Position numbers and translations under genes: made by a program. Below the pieces are notes generated by a model. It saw only the letters and a list, made by a program, of their open reading frames with translations. It made no database searches and was not told the DNA's origin. 64,000 nucleotides of DNA from Prosthecobacter sp. GTDB lineage: Bacteria; Verrucomicrobiota; Verrucomicrobiia; Verrucomicrobiales; Verrucomicrobiaceae. The stretch spans positions 1 through 64,000 of the forward strand of contig NZ_JAGRPF010000214.1 of NCBI RefSeq assembly GCF_020439865.1. Reading direction: 5' to 3'. This document shows, in pieces, positions 44,401 through 55,348 of the stretch. The first letter of the stretch is position 1. Each line of letters opens with the position of its first letter.

Positions 44401-45266
44401 TCCGTCTTGATCTCACTGACGCTGGCATAGCGCTCGTGCGGGTCGGTTTGCAGAGCGCGGGCCACGATGTGGTCCCAGTAGGAATCCACACCTGCTTTTT
44501 CCGAAGGCGGCTTCCATGCACCCCGTGGCAGCGTGCCGGTGACCATCTGATAGATCATCACACCGAGTGCATAGATGTCCGCACGATGATCCACATTCGC
44601 GTCGCCCATGAACTGCTCGGGCGCGGCGTAGTCTGGCGTTCCCATGCCGTACCCGGTCTGGGTGTGGTAGCTGTTCTCGGCGTCAAAACGCTTGGCGAGA
44701 CCGAAGTCGGCCATCTTGATGCGGCCGTCGCGCGTCAGCAGGATGTTCGCGGGCTTGATGTCGCGATGCACGATGCCGTTGTCGTGGGCGAACTGCAGCG
44801 CGTCACAGATCTGCGGCAGCAACTTCAACGCCGTCTCCTGCGTCATCTGGCCGCTGCGGATGACGTTCACCAGATCGGTGCCGTCAATGAACTCCATCAC
44901 GATGTAAAGGTACTCCGGCCCCGCCTCGCCATAGTCGATCACATTGACGATGTTCGGGTGATTGAGCTGTGCCATGGCCAGCGCCTCGCGGCGGAAGCGT
45001 TCCTCAAAGCCCTGATCCTTCGCCCGGTCGCGGCGCATGATCTTGATGGCCACCTTGCGTTGCAAACGCACCTGCGTGCCCTTGTAAACCGCACCCATGC
45101 CGCCGGCGCCGAGGAAGCCCTCGACGGTGTAGTTGTCAACCGGCAGCAGCCGCGCGAGTTCCTGTGGCATAGGAACATCCTGAGGATCACGCGAATCCGT
45201 CGGCGGCGAGGGGCCCGCCACTCGAATGGTCGCGTCGAGATCGGGCGCGTGATCAGGCTCCGGCAT
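41445..45266 (-). CDS. Ser/Thr protein kinase fused to duplicated beta-sandwich and FGE-sulfatase-like domains
   Basis: A 1273-residue membrane protein. Order: cytoplasmic Hanks-type kinase (45-295) with glycine loop GAGGMG 53-58, VAIK lysine K75, HRDIKPAN (D169), DFG 187-189 and APE 215-217, so probably active; membrane helix about 353-371; two homologous domains of about 200 residues (411-607 and 621-818) both starting xxTxWTxLxPH and ending F/YHSIEM; a formylglycine-generating-enzyme-like domain (835-1090) with LGGNAWEWCVDLHPA and GFRCVLEL; and a C-terminal beta-sandwich (about 1100-1255). The extracytoplasmic part probably senses a ligand. Kinase-FGE fusions are known from PVC bacteria; the duplication is the unusual part. 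Confidence 0.85.
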   Translation of the reverse strand: MPEPDHAPDLDATIRVAGPSPPTDSRDPQDVPMPQELARLLPVDNYTVEGFLGAGGMGAVYKGTQVRLQRKVAIKIMRRDRAKDQGFEERFRREALAMAQLNHPNIVNVIDYGEAGPEYLYIVMEFIDGTDLVNVIRSGQMTQETALKLLPQICDALQFAHDNGIVHRDIKPANILLTRDGRIKMADFGLAKRFDAENSYHTQTGYGMGTPDYAAPEQFMGDANVDHRADIYALGVMIYQMVTGTLPRGAWKPPSEKAGVDSYWDHIVARALQTDPHERYASVSEIKTDLGGITTVTGGQPLASDGVQNRKTAGMTGTKGSTTALTQAGGRPATKAQPHPDQKDAPFTKNNRVWGSALIVAGTIVLLAGGYFTWEKFEAAAPLPASASAVPSVPPTSMARTWTAPTPTASVGTEWTNLIPHIQPQRDVIRGEWSVDENGLHAKRAQWALCNIPVQDPGTDYDLRYKVTRGEGSHLAMFFAFRKGRTGGYVPIDYTLAHLPEFADGQRWITIEDLTNLEMRDAATPRAKRKEWLPKGKACTILLQVRDKEVIVSVNDEEAFRWPAEWSKLQQKGGAGGSMFLDVAGDPIFGVGIFNCEATFHSIEMKKMESGKSESSPPPGITIGDTWTDLVPHVKLDRDVVRGDWKSGKEGLACVNLVKWSLCKLPVKQPEGDYEIRCRLTRTGGPVDGLFFPFRWGDTGGSIGIDYPGLVYFDGLRRAGLERIEGRDLKTPSDMVSARKEWIPMGKTSTVLLQVGAKEVRLMVDDVEAVHWKADWSQIRQTGSGTPWSGVFTGLSGPIFGIGMYNSEVTYHSIEMRRVGTPSASTPAAATKDAPFVNTLGMKFVPVPITGGPTDKQRVLFSIWETRVQDYEAFAKETKREWPKPVFQQAATHPAVNLNSDDAAAFCAWLTERERKAGKLAANEVYRLPSDHEWSCVAGIGDQEDAAKPPNEKSGKIPAVYPWGTQWPPPRDAGNYSGEEFRDDPQSRTGNRIMLDGHNDGFVHSSPVGSFAANPLGLYDLGGNAWEWCVDLHPASHASCLVRGASSDDGKSRVMQSSWRITPPPSTRQPNYGFRCVLELAPSVAVPTTSAASPAFSSFVPVVRWVGHEVTVTPESTNQELPVKLADGGIRVRYRVLEAGRSYVELVLRRSSLHGNLPRYGITLWSDSGTGSSILIMDDPPKSPHRVLAKVATRPSANPGEEHCLEFYAIGDRLTFFMDGKELATGTDNRLAEGYAALAAVGPIKVISVETADLSEAAKNRESAAPSATKPAP

Positions 45267-45336
45267 GCGGCCTGACTTCTAGCCTAAAGAGGATGCTGAC
45301 GTCAAGCTGACACGTATGGAAGCTGCGGTTGATCGC

Positions 45337-46056
45337 CTAAGAGGAACGTTTCTGTGCGAAGAGCCACTCCCAGAATTCGGGATTCGCGTACGTTTGCGTC
45401 CATGAGTCATGGCCGACTTCGGGATAGATCGTGAGTTTGACGGGGGCGTTGATCTTCTTGAGAGCGTCGTAGATCTTGTGGCTGTTTTCGACGGGGACAG
45501 CGCCGTCCTTGTCGCCGTGGAAGATCCAGCACGGCATGGTTTTGAGACGCTCGGCGGTCACCCAGCGGACACCCGCGCCGCCGCAGATCGGAGCGATGGC
45601 GGCGAAGGCACGGGGATACTCAAACGCGGTCTCCCACGTGCCGAAGCCACCCATGCTGAGGCCGGTGAGGTAAACTCGGCTGGTGTCGATGTGCTCGGTT
45701 TTGATGAGGTGGTCGGTGACGGCCTTCACGCCGTGCGGATTCCACAGCTCATTCTTCGGGCACTGCAAGCTGGCGATCACAGCGGGGAACTTTTGACCTT
45801 CGGCGATCAACTTCGGCGGACCGTGCTTCTTCAACATTTCCAGATCGCTGCCGCGCTCGCCGCTGCCGTGGAGAAAGATCACGAGCGGCCACTTCTTCTT
45901 CGCGTCGGCTTCGTAGCCCTCAGGTTTGCTCAGCAGGTAGCTGTAGTTGACCTTGATGACGAAATCGCCGGTGAAGTTCTGCGGTGTTTGGGTGTCGGCG
46001 AGAGCGAATGAAGCGGTGGCAAGAAGGACGACGAGTGATTTGACCATGCGAGCCAA
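45337..46056 (-). CDS. secreted alpha/beta-hydrolase (prolyl-oligopeptidase/PHB-depolymerase type)
   Basis: A 239-residue exported hydrolase (signal about 4-20). VIFLHGSGERGSD forms the oxyanion region, GLSMGGFGTW carries the nucleophile S134, with the acid in FHGDKDGAVP near 190 and the histidine in PEVGHDSWTQ near 219, so the catalytic triad is complete. Secreted relatives act on esters such as feruloyl or acetyl groups or on polyhydroxyalkanoate. An alternative start three codons downstream (MVKSLVV) is equally good. It lies 70 bases upstream of the kinase-fusion gene's start and 21 bases downstream of the YugP-like gene, all on the same strand. Confidence 0.83.
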   Translation of the reverse strand: MARMVKSLVVLLATASFALADTQTPQNFTGDFVIKVNYSYLLSKPEGYEADAKKKWPLVIFLHGSGERGSDLEMLKKHGPPKLIAEGQKFPAVIASLQCPKNELWNPHGVKAVTDHLIKTEHIDTSRVYLTGLSMGGFGTWETAFEYPRAFAAIAPICGGAGVRWVTAERLKTMPCWIFHGDKDGAVPVENSHKIYDALKKINAPVKLTIYPEVGHDSWTQTYANPEFWEWLFAQKRSS

Positions 46057-46077
46057 ACGATGATCCGCAGGCCACGC

Positions 46078-46773
46078 TTACGACGGGCGTGATTTTCCCG
46101 TGCCCGGAAGAGCGCTGAGGAAGAAGTAGCGCGGCGAACGCAGAAGGTCACCTGCCTCGCGGATTGCCATGCAGAAAAGCAGTTCGTCGAGGCGGCTGCG
46201 TGCCTGCTCGTGACTTCTCAAGTGTTTGTCGAGGAAGTCGCGGAGGCGTTTGTTCGCGTTCATCTCGATCGGAATGCTGCCGGCGTTGAGCAGCAGAATG
46301 AGCAGGAACACACCCGCGGCGACGAGGATGGCGATGCGTGGAACCATGACGCGGAAGACCATGAGGCCGGTGATGAGAAACACGGCTGCGACAGGCAGAT
46401 AGCGGCTCATGCGGATGCAGCTCTGACGCCATTTGAGTTCGCCCAGGCTGTCACCGGTCTGCAGGGCGTGCGCGGCTTCATGCAAGGCGGTGGCCCAGGC
46501 GGCGAGCGTGGTGCCCTGAGCGGATTCGCGTCGCAAAAACAGGCGGCGGCGGACGGGATCAAAGTAATCGCTGACGACCGCGTTGTGCTCGACGACCTGG
46601 ACATCCTCGACGCCTTCGGATTTGAGGAACATCAGGGCGATCTCGGCTCCGGTGTGCGCCGTGGGGGCATTGACGCGCGCGCCCTTCATCATCATCGTCT
46701 CATACCGGGCCGTCGCCCAGCGAGCGAGGGCGAGTGCGGCAAAGAGGACGACACCGATGAGAATGAGAGGCAT
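46078..46773 (-). CDS. membrane zinc metallopeptidase, YugP-like
   Basis: A 231-residue membrane protein of the YugP/DUF2266-type family. N-terminal membrane helix (about 2-17), then the zinc motif HEAAH (H98, E99, H102) in ATALHEAAHALQ, two further helices (about 130-165) and a C-terminal cytoplasmic region. The family is believed to be metallopeptidases, but no substrate is known; B. subtilis YugP is uncharacterised. The last residues (about 210-231) differ from the family and end in a basic tail. Divergent from the propeller gene. Confidence 0.8.
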   Translation of the reverse strand: MPLILIGVVLFAALALARWATARYETMMMKGARVNAPTAHTGAEIALMFLKSEGVEDVQVVEHNAVVSDYFDPVRRRLFLRRESAQGTTLAAWATALHEAAHALQTGDSLGELKWRQSCIRMSRYLPVAAVFLITGLMVFRVMVPRIAILVAAGVFLLILLLNAGSIPIEMNANKRLRDFLDKHLRSHEQARSRLDELLFCMAIREAGDLLRSPRYFFLSALPGTGKSRPS

Positions 46774-46860
46774 GCGGCAACCCTCGCAGCATTACGCGGG
46801 CAGGCAAATCGAGTGTGCGACGTTCTTGCAGGACGCTGGGCGGCGTGATTGGATGCGTGC

Positions 46861-47880
46861 ATGATCCGCTTGTTCGTCCTCCTCGCCGCCTGCTGTGTGA
46901 CAACTGTTTCAATCGCCGGGGAGATTCTCGGGCAGGGCGAGTTTCGGTATCGTGTGGTGCCGGGCTGGGGTCGTGAGGCGCTGGCGCAGGTGAACGTGAA
47001 GAACGGACACGCGGTCGTCGTGGACAACTCAGGGCGTCTGCTGTTTCTAACGGACGATCCGAGGAACAATGTGATCATCCTCGATTCTCAGAGCGGCGCC
47101 TTGATCAAACATTGGACGGCTCGCATGCCCGGTGCGCACGGCATGAGCGTGGTGAACGAGGGCAACCGTGAGGTGCTGTTCATCACGGACACGCAACTGC
47201 ATGAGGTGCGTAAGCTGACGCTCGAAGGCGAGGAACTGGCCGTGTTTCCGTGGCCGGAGAAGACGAAGCTCTACGCTGATGCGAAGGAGTACCGGCCCTC
47301 GAAAACGATTCACTTCGCGCATGGCGACTTCTGTGTCTTCGACGGCTACGGCAAGGACTACATCTTCCATTATCAGCCGGACGGCACGCTGCTGCGCTGG
47401 TGGGGCGGGACCCTTGGGGAAGGGGAGGACCAGTTGAAGCACTGGGGGCCGCATGGCGGAGCGCTGGACGGTCGGGATCCTGCGAACCCGCGCATCATCA
47501 TTGCGATGAGCGATCAGCAGGAGATCAAACGCTTCACGGCGGAAGGCAGGTTTGTGGACAAGATCCCGATGCCCGGCGGCAATCCGCGTGACATCGTGCT
47601 CTGGGGCGAATACGCGATCGTGCCGCATCTGGGCGATCAATGGCCGAAGGACAAAAATGCGCCCGGCTTCATCTCGATTGTGGATCGCGAGTACCGCATC
47701 GTTTCGAACATCGGCGCTCCTCCGGCCATGTATGAAAACGGCGTGCTGCAGCCGATGAAGAGCGATGGAACGACCTTCATTCACCCCCACGGCGTGGCCG
47801 TGGATGGCGAGGGGAATCTTTATGTGGCGCAGTTCTCATCGCCTGCGGCTCCGCTGCTGAAGCTGGAGCGGCTCAAGTAG
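46861..47880 (+). CDS. secreted NHL/6-bladed beta-propeller protein
   Basis: A 339-residue exported protein (signal about 1-19). Repeated strand patterns with NHL-type turns follow (GRLLFLTDDPRNNVIILD, NREVLFITDTQLHEVRKL, NPRIIIAMSDQQEIKRF and AVDGEGNLYVAQFSS), giving a propeller most like the peptidylglycine amidating-lyase/NHL group. The domain may bind a ligand or another protein; the lyase residues are not clear. An ATG at 46849 would add four residues before the signal. Located on the plus strand, divergent from the YugP-like gene. Confidence 0.7.
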   Translation: MIRLFVLLAACCVTTVSIAGEILGQGEFRYRVVPGWGREALAQVNVKNGHAVVVDNSGRLLFLTDDPRNNVIILDSQSGALIKHWTARMPGAHGMSVVNEGNREVLFITDTQLHEVRKLTLEGEELAVFPWPEKTKLYADAKEYRPSKTIHFAHGDFCVFDGYGKDYIFHYQPDGTLLRWWGGTLGEGEDQLKHWGPHGGALDGRDPANPRIIIAMSDQQEIKRFTAEGRFVDKIPMPGGNPRDIVLWGEYAIVPHLGDQWPKDKNAPGFISIVDREYRIVSNIGAPPAMYENGVLQPMKSDGTTFIHPHGVAVDGEGNLYVAQFSSPAAPLLKLERLK

Positions 47881-47977
47881 CTGCAACTTTGCGCCTTCGG
47901 GACGGTTTACCTTCGCGATGAACCCCGAGTCCAGCTATCAGGTTGCCAAAGGGGCGCGGCGGCGGAAGATGCCGCCC

Positions 47978-48721
47978 ATGCGCCCTTTGGTTCTATTTTT
48001 TGCCCTCGCCACGACCGCCGTGGCCCAGTCTGAAGGCACCCAGCCTCCGCCGCCGAAACCGGGCGAAGGCGGGCCGCCGCATCGGGATGGAGAACGTCGC
48101 GGACCTCCTGGAATGATGCCTGGCAAGGGCAAGCCCCAGCGCGGATTCGACGGCTTTGAAAAGCTGTCGGAGGCTGAGAAGCAGAAGGTGCGCGCCGCCT
48201 TTGAAAAGGCTTGGCAGCGGCCAGAGGTGATCGAATCGCGTGACAAGGCGATGAAGGCGAATGAGGACATGCGCAACGTGCTGCACGCCGCGCTCAAGGA
48301 GATCGACCCTGAAGTTGTGAGCATCCTCGAAAAGATCAAACCGCCGTTTCCGGTGGACCAGCGCGGCCTGCCGGAGATGCCGAAACCGGACTCGCCCGAT
48401 TTTGCGCGCATGGCCGCCATCCGCCTTGGTGCCGAGATGCTTTCCGTTTCCAAGCCGGAACGCCGCGAGGAAACCCGCCGCTTTCACGAGCGCATCATGC
48501 AAATGCCACGTGTGAAGGAGGAGATGGAAAAGCTCGCCCAGCTGCCGCCTGAGGAACGCATGGCCGCCTTCGGGCATCTGCGCGAAGTGTATCGTGAGGT
48601 GGCTGGCGACGAGTTCAGAAAGCTCAGGGAAAAATTCGAGGGCACAGACGGAGGAAGCGCTGGTGGTTTTCGCCGCCCTCCTGCGGATGGTGGCAAACCT
48701 CCAGCGCCGGAGAACAAGTAA
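47978..48721 (+). CDS. secreted Pro/Gly-rich helical protein, unknown
   Basis: A 247-residue exported protein (signal MRPLVLFFALATTAVAQ). The mature N-terminal part (about 20-60) and the C-terminal tail (about 225-247) are disordered and rich in Pro, Gly and Arg. Between them lies a helical domain of charged heptads (FEKLSEAEKQKVRAAFEKAWQRPEVIESRDKA, EERMAAFGHLREVYREVAGDEFRKLREKFEG) that faintly recalls Spy/LTXXQ-type periplasmic chaperones. I do not recognise a family. ATG 47969 or the upstream start at 47918 are possible; the 47978 ATG gives the cleanest signal. Five bases separate it from the following repeat protein. Confidence 0.6.
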   Translation: MRPLVLFFALATTAVAQSEGTQPPPPKPGEGGPPHRDGERRGPPGMMPGKGKPQRGFDGFEKLSEAEKQKVRAAFEKAWQRPEVIESRDKAMKANEDMRNVLHAALKEIDPEVVSILEKIKPPFPVDQRGLPEMPKPDSPDFARMAAIRLGAEMLSVSKPERREETRRFHERIMQMPRVKEEMEKLAQLPPEERMAAFGHLREVYREVAGDEFRKLREKFEGTDGGSAGGFRRPPADGGKPPAPENK

Positions 48722-48726
48722 CTTCG

Positions 48727-49128
48727 ATGCCAGGCATGCGCATTCGCTGGCTGGTCGGCCTTCTTTTTACGGTCTCGGTGTTTGCGGGCGACATTCGCGT
48801 TCGCGGTTCGATTGTCGGACGCGTTGAAAATGACGGCACGGTGCGATTGCATGGCAGCATCGTCGGCAAGTTTGAAAGCAGTGGCGACATCCGCGTGCGC
48901 GGCAGCCTCAACGGCAAAATCGAAAGCGACGGCTCGATTCGCAAGAGCGGCAGCTTGGTCGGCAAGATCGAAAGCAACGGTGACGTGCGCAAGAGCGGCA
49001 GCATCGTCGGTCGCATCGAGTCGAACGGTGACGTGCGCGACCGCGGCAGCATCGTGGGTCGGGCCGAGGGCATGACAAACGAGCAGGCAGCAGTACTGTT
49101 CTTCTTTGACTTCTTTGACGTCAGATGA
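48727..49128 (+). CDS. secreted 16-residue-repeat beta-solenoid-like protein
   Basis: A 133-residue protein: signal peptide (about 1-21) then five near-identical 16-residue repeats from residue 27 of the form GSIVGKIESNGDVRKS, ending in a partial repeat (GSIVGRAEG) and a hydrophobic tail (LFFFDFFDVR). Each repeat has two 8-residue strands separated by Gly/Asn turns, as expected of a small beta-solenoid. It resembles the repeat style of bactofilins but has no bactofilin core motif I recognise. It follows the Pro-rich gene after five bases and is followed by a strong bidirectional terminator. Confidence 0.7.
   Translation: MPGMRIRWLVGLLFTVSVFAGDIRVRGSIVGRVENDGTVRLHGSIVGKFESSGDIRVRGSLNGKIESDGSIRKSGSLVGKIESNGDVRKSGSIVGRIESNGDVRDRGSIVGRAEGMTNEQAAVLFFFDFFDVR
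48805..49071 (+). repeat. in-gene tandem repeat encoding 16-residue units
   Basis: Five full repeats of 48 bases, starting with the codons for GSIVG or GSLxG at residues 27, 43, 59, 75 and 91, plus a partial sixth. DNA is conserved at the GGCAGC(A/C)T region of each unit. The period is an exact multiple of three, so it is a protein-level repeat. Confidence 0.85.
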
Positions 49129-49131
49129 CAA

Positions 49132-49160
49132 AAAAGCCCGGCTTTTATGGCCGGGCTTTT
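49132..49160. terminator. bidirectional intrinsic terminator
   Basis: AAAAGCCCGGC (49132-49142) pairs perfectly with GCCGGGCTTTT (49150-49160) around a 7-base loop. With U tracts on both strands it can end the plus-strand repeat-protein transcript and the minus-strand sdhCAB transcript, whose stop codon is 25 bases away. Confidence 0.9.
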
Positions 49161-49184
49161 CAGTGAAAAGTCGAGATTCGCGGC

Positions 49185-49973
49185 TCAATCTCCGCCGCCG
49201 GCGACCTTCGGCGAGTTGCCGAGAGCATCCTTGATGGCGGCCACCGCGTAATCGCGGTTGAGCTTGGTGATCCAGCGGACGCTGATTTCCTTCGGGCAGG
49301 CGGCTTCGCACTCGTATTGGTTGGTGCAGTTGCCGAAGCCTTCCTTGTCCATCTGACGCACCATGCCGAGCGTGCGGCGGTCCTTCTCGGGCTTGCCCTG
49401 TGGCAGGAGATTGAGCTGGCCGGCCTTGGCGGAGACGAAGAGCATGGCGCTGGCGTTTTTGCAGGCGGCCACGCAGGCACCACAGCCGATGCATTCGGCG
49501 GCATCCATCGCGGCATCGGCGATTTCTTTGCCGATAGGCAGCGCGTTGGCATCCTGCGGAGCGCCGGTGCGCACGCTGACGAAACCACCGGCCTGCTGGA
49601 TGCGATCAAACGCGCCGCGATCGACGACGAGATCCTTGATGACCGGAAAGGCCTTCGCGCGGAACGGCTCGATCCAGATCGTGTCGCCGGTGCGGAACTT
49701 GCGCATGTGAAGCTGGCAGGTCGTGGTGGCCTTCTCGGGGCCATGTGGCACGCCGTTGATCTGCATGGAGCACATGCCGCAGATGCCTTCTCGGCAGTCG
49801 TGGTCGAATGCGACGGGCTCCTCGCCCTTCGCGATGAGGCGCTCGTTCACGATGTCCATCATTTCGAGGAATGAGGCGTGATCCGGGATCTCCGGCGCTT
49901 CGATGTCCTGGAAGTGACCGGGCTGGCCTGCGTTTTGACGCCAGACTTTGAGGTGAAGATTGAGTTGGGACAT
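49185..49973 (-). CDS. sdhB: succinate dehydrogenase iron-sulfur subunit
   Basis: A 262-residue electron-transfer subunit of complex II. N-terminal plant-type ferredoxin domain with CREGICGMC (2Fe-2S), and C-terminal domain with [11 protein letters not shown] and [12 protein letters not shown] for the 4Fe-4S and 3Fe-4S clusters. It passes electrons from the flavin of SdhA to the quinone site at SdhC. It begins 18 bases after sdhA. The pattern of cysteines, and the CAB gene order, resemble the B. subtilis/epsilon-proteobacterial type with a single cytochrome b subunit. Confidence 0.95.
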   Translation of the reverse strand: MSQLNLHLKVWRQNAGQPGHFQDIEAPEIPDHASFLEMMDIVNERLIAKGEEPVAFDHDCREGICGMCSMQINGVPHGPEKATTTCQLHMRKFRTGDTIWIEPFRAKAFPVIKDLVVDRGAFDRIQQAGGFVSVRTGAPQDANALPIGKEIADAAMDAAECIGCGACVAACKNASAMLFVSAKAGQLNLLPQGKPEKDRRTLGMVRQMDKEGFGNCTNQYECEAACPKEISVRWITKLNRDYAVAAIKDALGNSPKVAGGGD

Positions 49974-49991
49974 GGGACGTTGAAAAAGGCG

Positions 49992-51908
<1,917 letters not shown>

Positions 51909-51953
51909 GGCGAAAAAGGCGGAGAGCTAAGGGCGGAGGGCGAAGAGTCAGAT

Positions 51954-52658
51954 TCAGCGGCCGTAGCCGAAGAGCCAGATGGCGAGGACGATGGCGGCGT
52001 TTCCGGCGAAGATGAGTCCGGCGAAGGCGTAACCGGCCTTTTTAAAGAGCGGCTCGGTCTTGTCCGTGCTGATGCCGAGCGTCTGGAAGAGGCTGCTGAA
52101 GCCGTGGCTCAGGTGGCTGCACAGCAGTCCCATGGCAATGAGGTAGAAAATGGACGCAGGCGCCCAGGAGAAGCCCGCGATGACCATGCGATAGACATCG
52201 TGGACGGTTTCGCCGTGCAGCGTGGTCTTATAAGTCGCGTAGTCATTGCCGGCACGGACGGTGAAGTGCAGCAGGTGATACACGATGAAGGCCAGGATCG
52301 TCAGGCCGCTCCAGATCATGATGTGGGAGGACTTGCTGCTCACCTGCGCCTTCTGCATGCCGTATTTGTCCTGCCGTGCGTCCCGGTTGGCTTTGGTCAG
52401 CGAGATCGTGGCGACGATGTGAATCACGACCGCCGTCAGCAGGCCGATGCGGGCGATCCAGACGCCGCCGCCGTGCAGCATGGTCTGGAGCATGTGGCCG
52501 TATTCATTGATGGCGTCCTTGCCGACGAAAATCAGCAGGTTGCCAATCATGTGGCCGAGAACGAATCCGATCAGCACGAGGCCCGTCAGGGCCACCAGGA
52601 TTTTCTTGCCGATGGAGGACGCGTAAAATCGCGAAAGGGAGTCAAAAACAGCGCTCAT
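51954..52658 (-). CDS. sdhC: succinate dehydrogenase cytochrome b558 subunit
   Basis: A 234-residue membrane anchor with five hydrophobic helices, equal in size to the single cytochrome b558 subunit of Bacillus and Wolinella-type complexes rather than the separate SdhC and SdhD of E. coli. Conserved histidines are visible in GHMIGNLL (near 35-40), in HIVATI, and in YHLLHF, suiting two haem b groups. First gene of sdhCAB. Its promoter must lie in or beyond the 90 bases after the thiolase gene, so co-transcription with the thiolase group is possible. Confidence 0.92.
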   Translation of the reverse strand: MSAVFDSLSRFYASSIGKKILVALTGLVLIGFVLGHMIGNLLIFVGKDAINEYGHMLQTMLHGGGVWIARIGLLTAVVIHIVATISLTKANRDARQDKYGMQKAQVSSKSSHIMIWSGLTILAFIVYHLLHFTVRAGNDYATYKTTLHGETVHDVYRMVIAGFSWAPASIFYLIAMGLLCSHLSHGFSSLFQTLGISTDKTEPLFKKAGYAFAGLIFAGNAAIVLAIWLFGYGR

Positions 52659-52748
52659 GTGGGGAGTGGGCCATCATCATGGAGATACGCTGTCACCGTG
52701 CAAGCCGAGCGTGCATTTTTCCTGCCAAATCGCTGCTGCGATCTTGTC

Positions 52749-53887
<1,139 letters not shown>

Positions 53888-53891
<4 letters not shown>

Positions 53892-55348
53892 GGGATGGTG
53901 CGGATGGTTTCGGCGAGCAGGGGCGTGAATTGCATCTGATCAAGCACATCGCGCTGCAAATCGAGTCCGGCGGCGATTTCGACGAGGCGCAGCCCCTGCG
54001 GTGTGAGTTCAAACACGGCGCGTTCAGTGACGTAAATCACCTGCTGCCCGTTTTGCAGCGCCGTGGGGCCGTGAAAGCAGACGTGCTGGAGCGATCGCAC
54101 AAACTTGGCATTTCCCTTCGCCTGGAACGTGCAGCAGAACACCAGACGGCGTGCGCTTTGAGCGATGTTCACGAATCCGCCGACGCCGGCGAAACGATCC
54201 GCGAAGCTGGCGACGTTTACGCTGCCTTCGGCATCGACCTCAACCGCGCCAAGTACCGCGATGTCGAGCCCGCCGCCGTCGTAGAAGTCGAATTGCGAAG
54301 GCTGGTCGATCACGGCTTCCGGAAAGTGGCTGCAACCAAAGCTGAGGCCGGACGCGGGCACGCCGCCGGTGGGACCGCTTTCGACGGTGAGCGTGAACTC
54401 CTGCAAGCGTCCCGTCTCCGCGGCGACCATGGCCACGGCTTCTGGCAAGCCGATGCCAAGATTCACGATGTCGCCCTGTCGAATCTCGCGCAGGGCACGT
54501 GTGCCGATTTGTTTGCGCTCGGATTCGGGCATGACGGGCAGTTCGAAGCTGCCGTCGCCGGTGACGACAAAGTCTTCGTTGAAGACCTCGCCAAATGTCT
54601 GGTCGTGCTGCACGCCCGAGGATGTGACGACATAATCGACGAGAATACCCGGCACGCGCACGGCCTTCGGATCCGGCAGTTGATCCACAACGCTCTCCAC
54701 CTGCGCGATGACGATGCCGCCATGGTTCTTCGCCGCCTGCGCCATCGGCAGCACCTCGCTGATCAGGCCTTCGCATTCCATGCTCAGATTGCCGCCATGG
54801 TCCGCATACGTCGCGCGAATGAGCGCCACATGAATGGGCATCGGCCTGTAACGCAGCCACGTCTCGCCATCCAGTTCGATGCGTTCGACGAGCGGCTCGG
54901 TCGTGCGTGCGTTGAGCATCCCTCCGCCGTGAATCGGATCGATGAAGGTGTTCATGCCGACCTTCGTGATCAATCCCGGCCGCTTCGCCGCAATCTCGCG
55001 CGTGAGCACACTGAGCACGCCCTGCGGCAGATTGTAGGCTTCGACTTCATTCGCGAGCGCGAGTGCGCCGAGCTTCGGCGCGAGGTTCCAATGACCGCCG
55101 ACAATGCGTTTGAGCAATCCGCGATGCGCGAGGTGGTTCATGCCGCGCTCCGCACGATCACCTTGTCCCGCGCAATAGTAGAGAGTGAGATCGTTCGGCG
55201 TGCCGGTTTGCAGGAAGCGGCGCTCCAAGGCCGAGGTGAGCATCTCCGCGTGCCCGGCACCGACAAAGCCGCTGACCGCCACCGTGGCGCCGCTTGGAAT
55301 GGCGGCGACGGCTTCGTCGGCAGTGGCGATGACGGCTGGTGAACGCAT
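53888..55348 (-). CDS. fused-subunit CoA transferase (acetate/3-oxoacid type)
   Basis: A 486-residue protein joining the alpha part (about 1-265, with SGFVGAGHAEML near residue 26-37 and PIHGGGMLNARTTEPL) to the beta part (about 280-486). The catalytic Glu lies in TVESGPTGGVP near residue 323. This organisation matches the SCOT/YdiF-type enzymes that transfer CoA between carboxylates and form a gamma-glutamyl-CoA intermediate. In this setting it probably activates acetoacetate or a short fatty acid. It overlaps the reductase stop codon by one base (TGATG) and the thiolase start by four. Confidence 0.88.

Noticed and set aside
48805-49071. 48-base tandem units considered as a CRISPR or VNTR
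   Set aside because: There are no unique spacers; units are in-frame coding repeats of 16 residues with divergent DNA.
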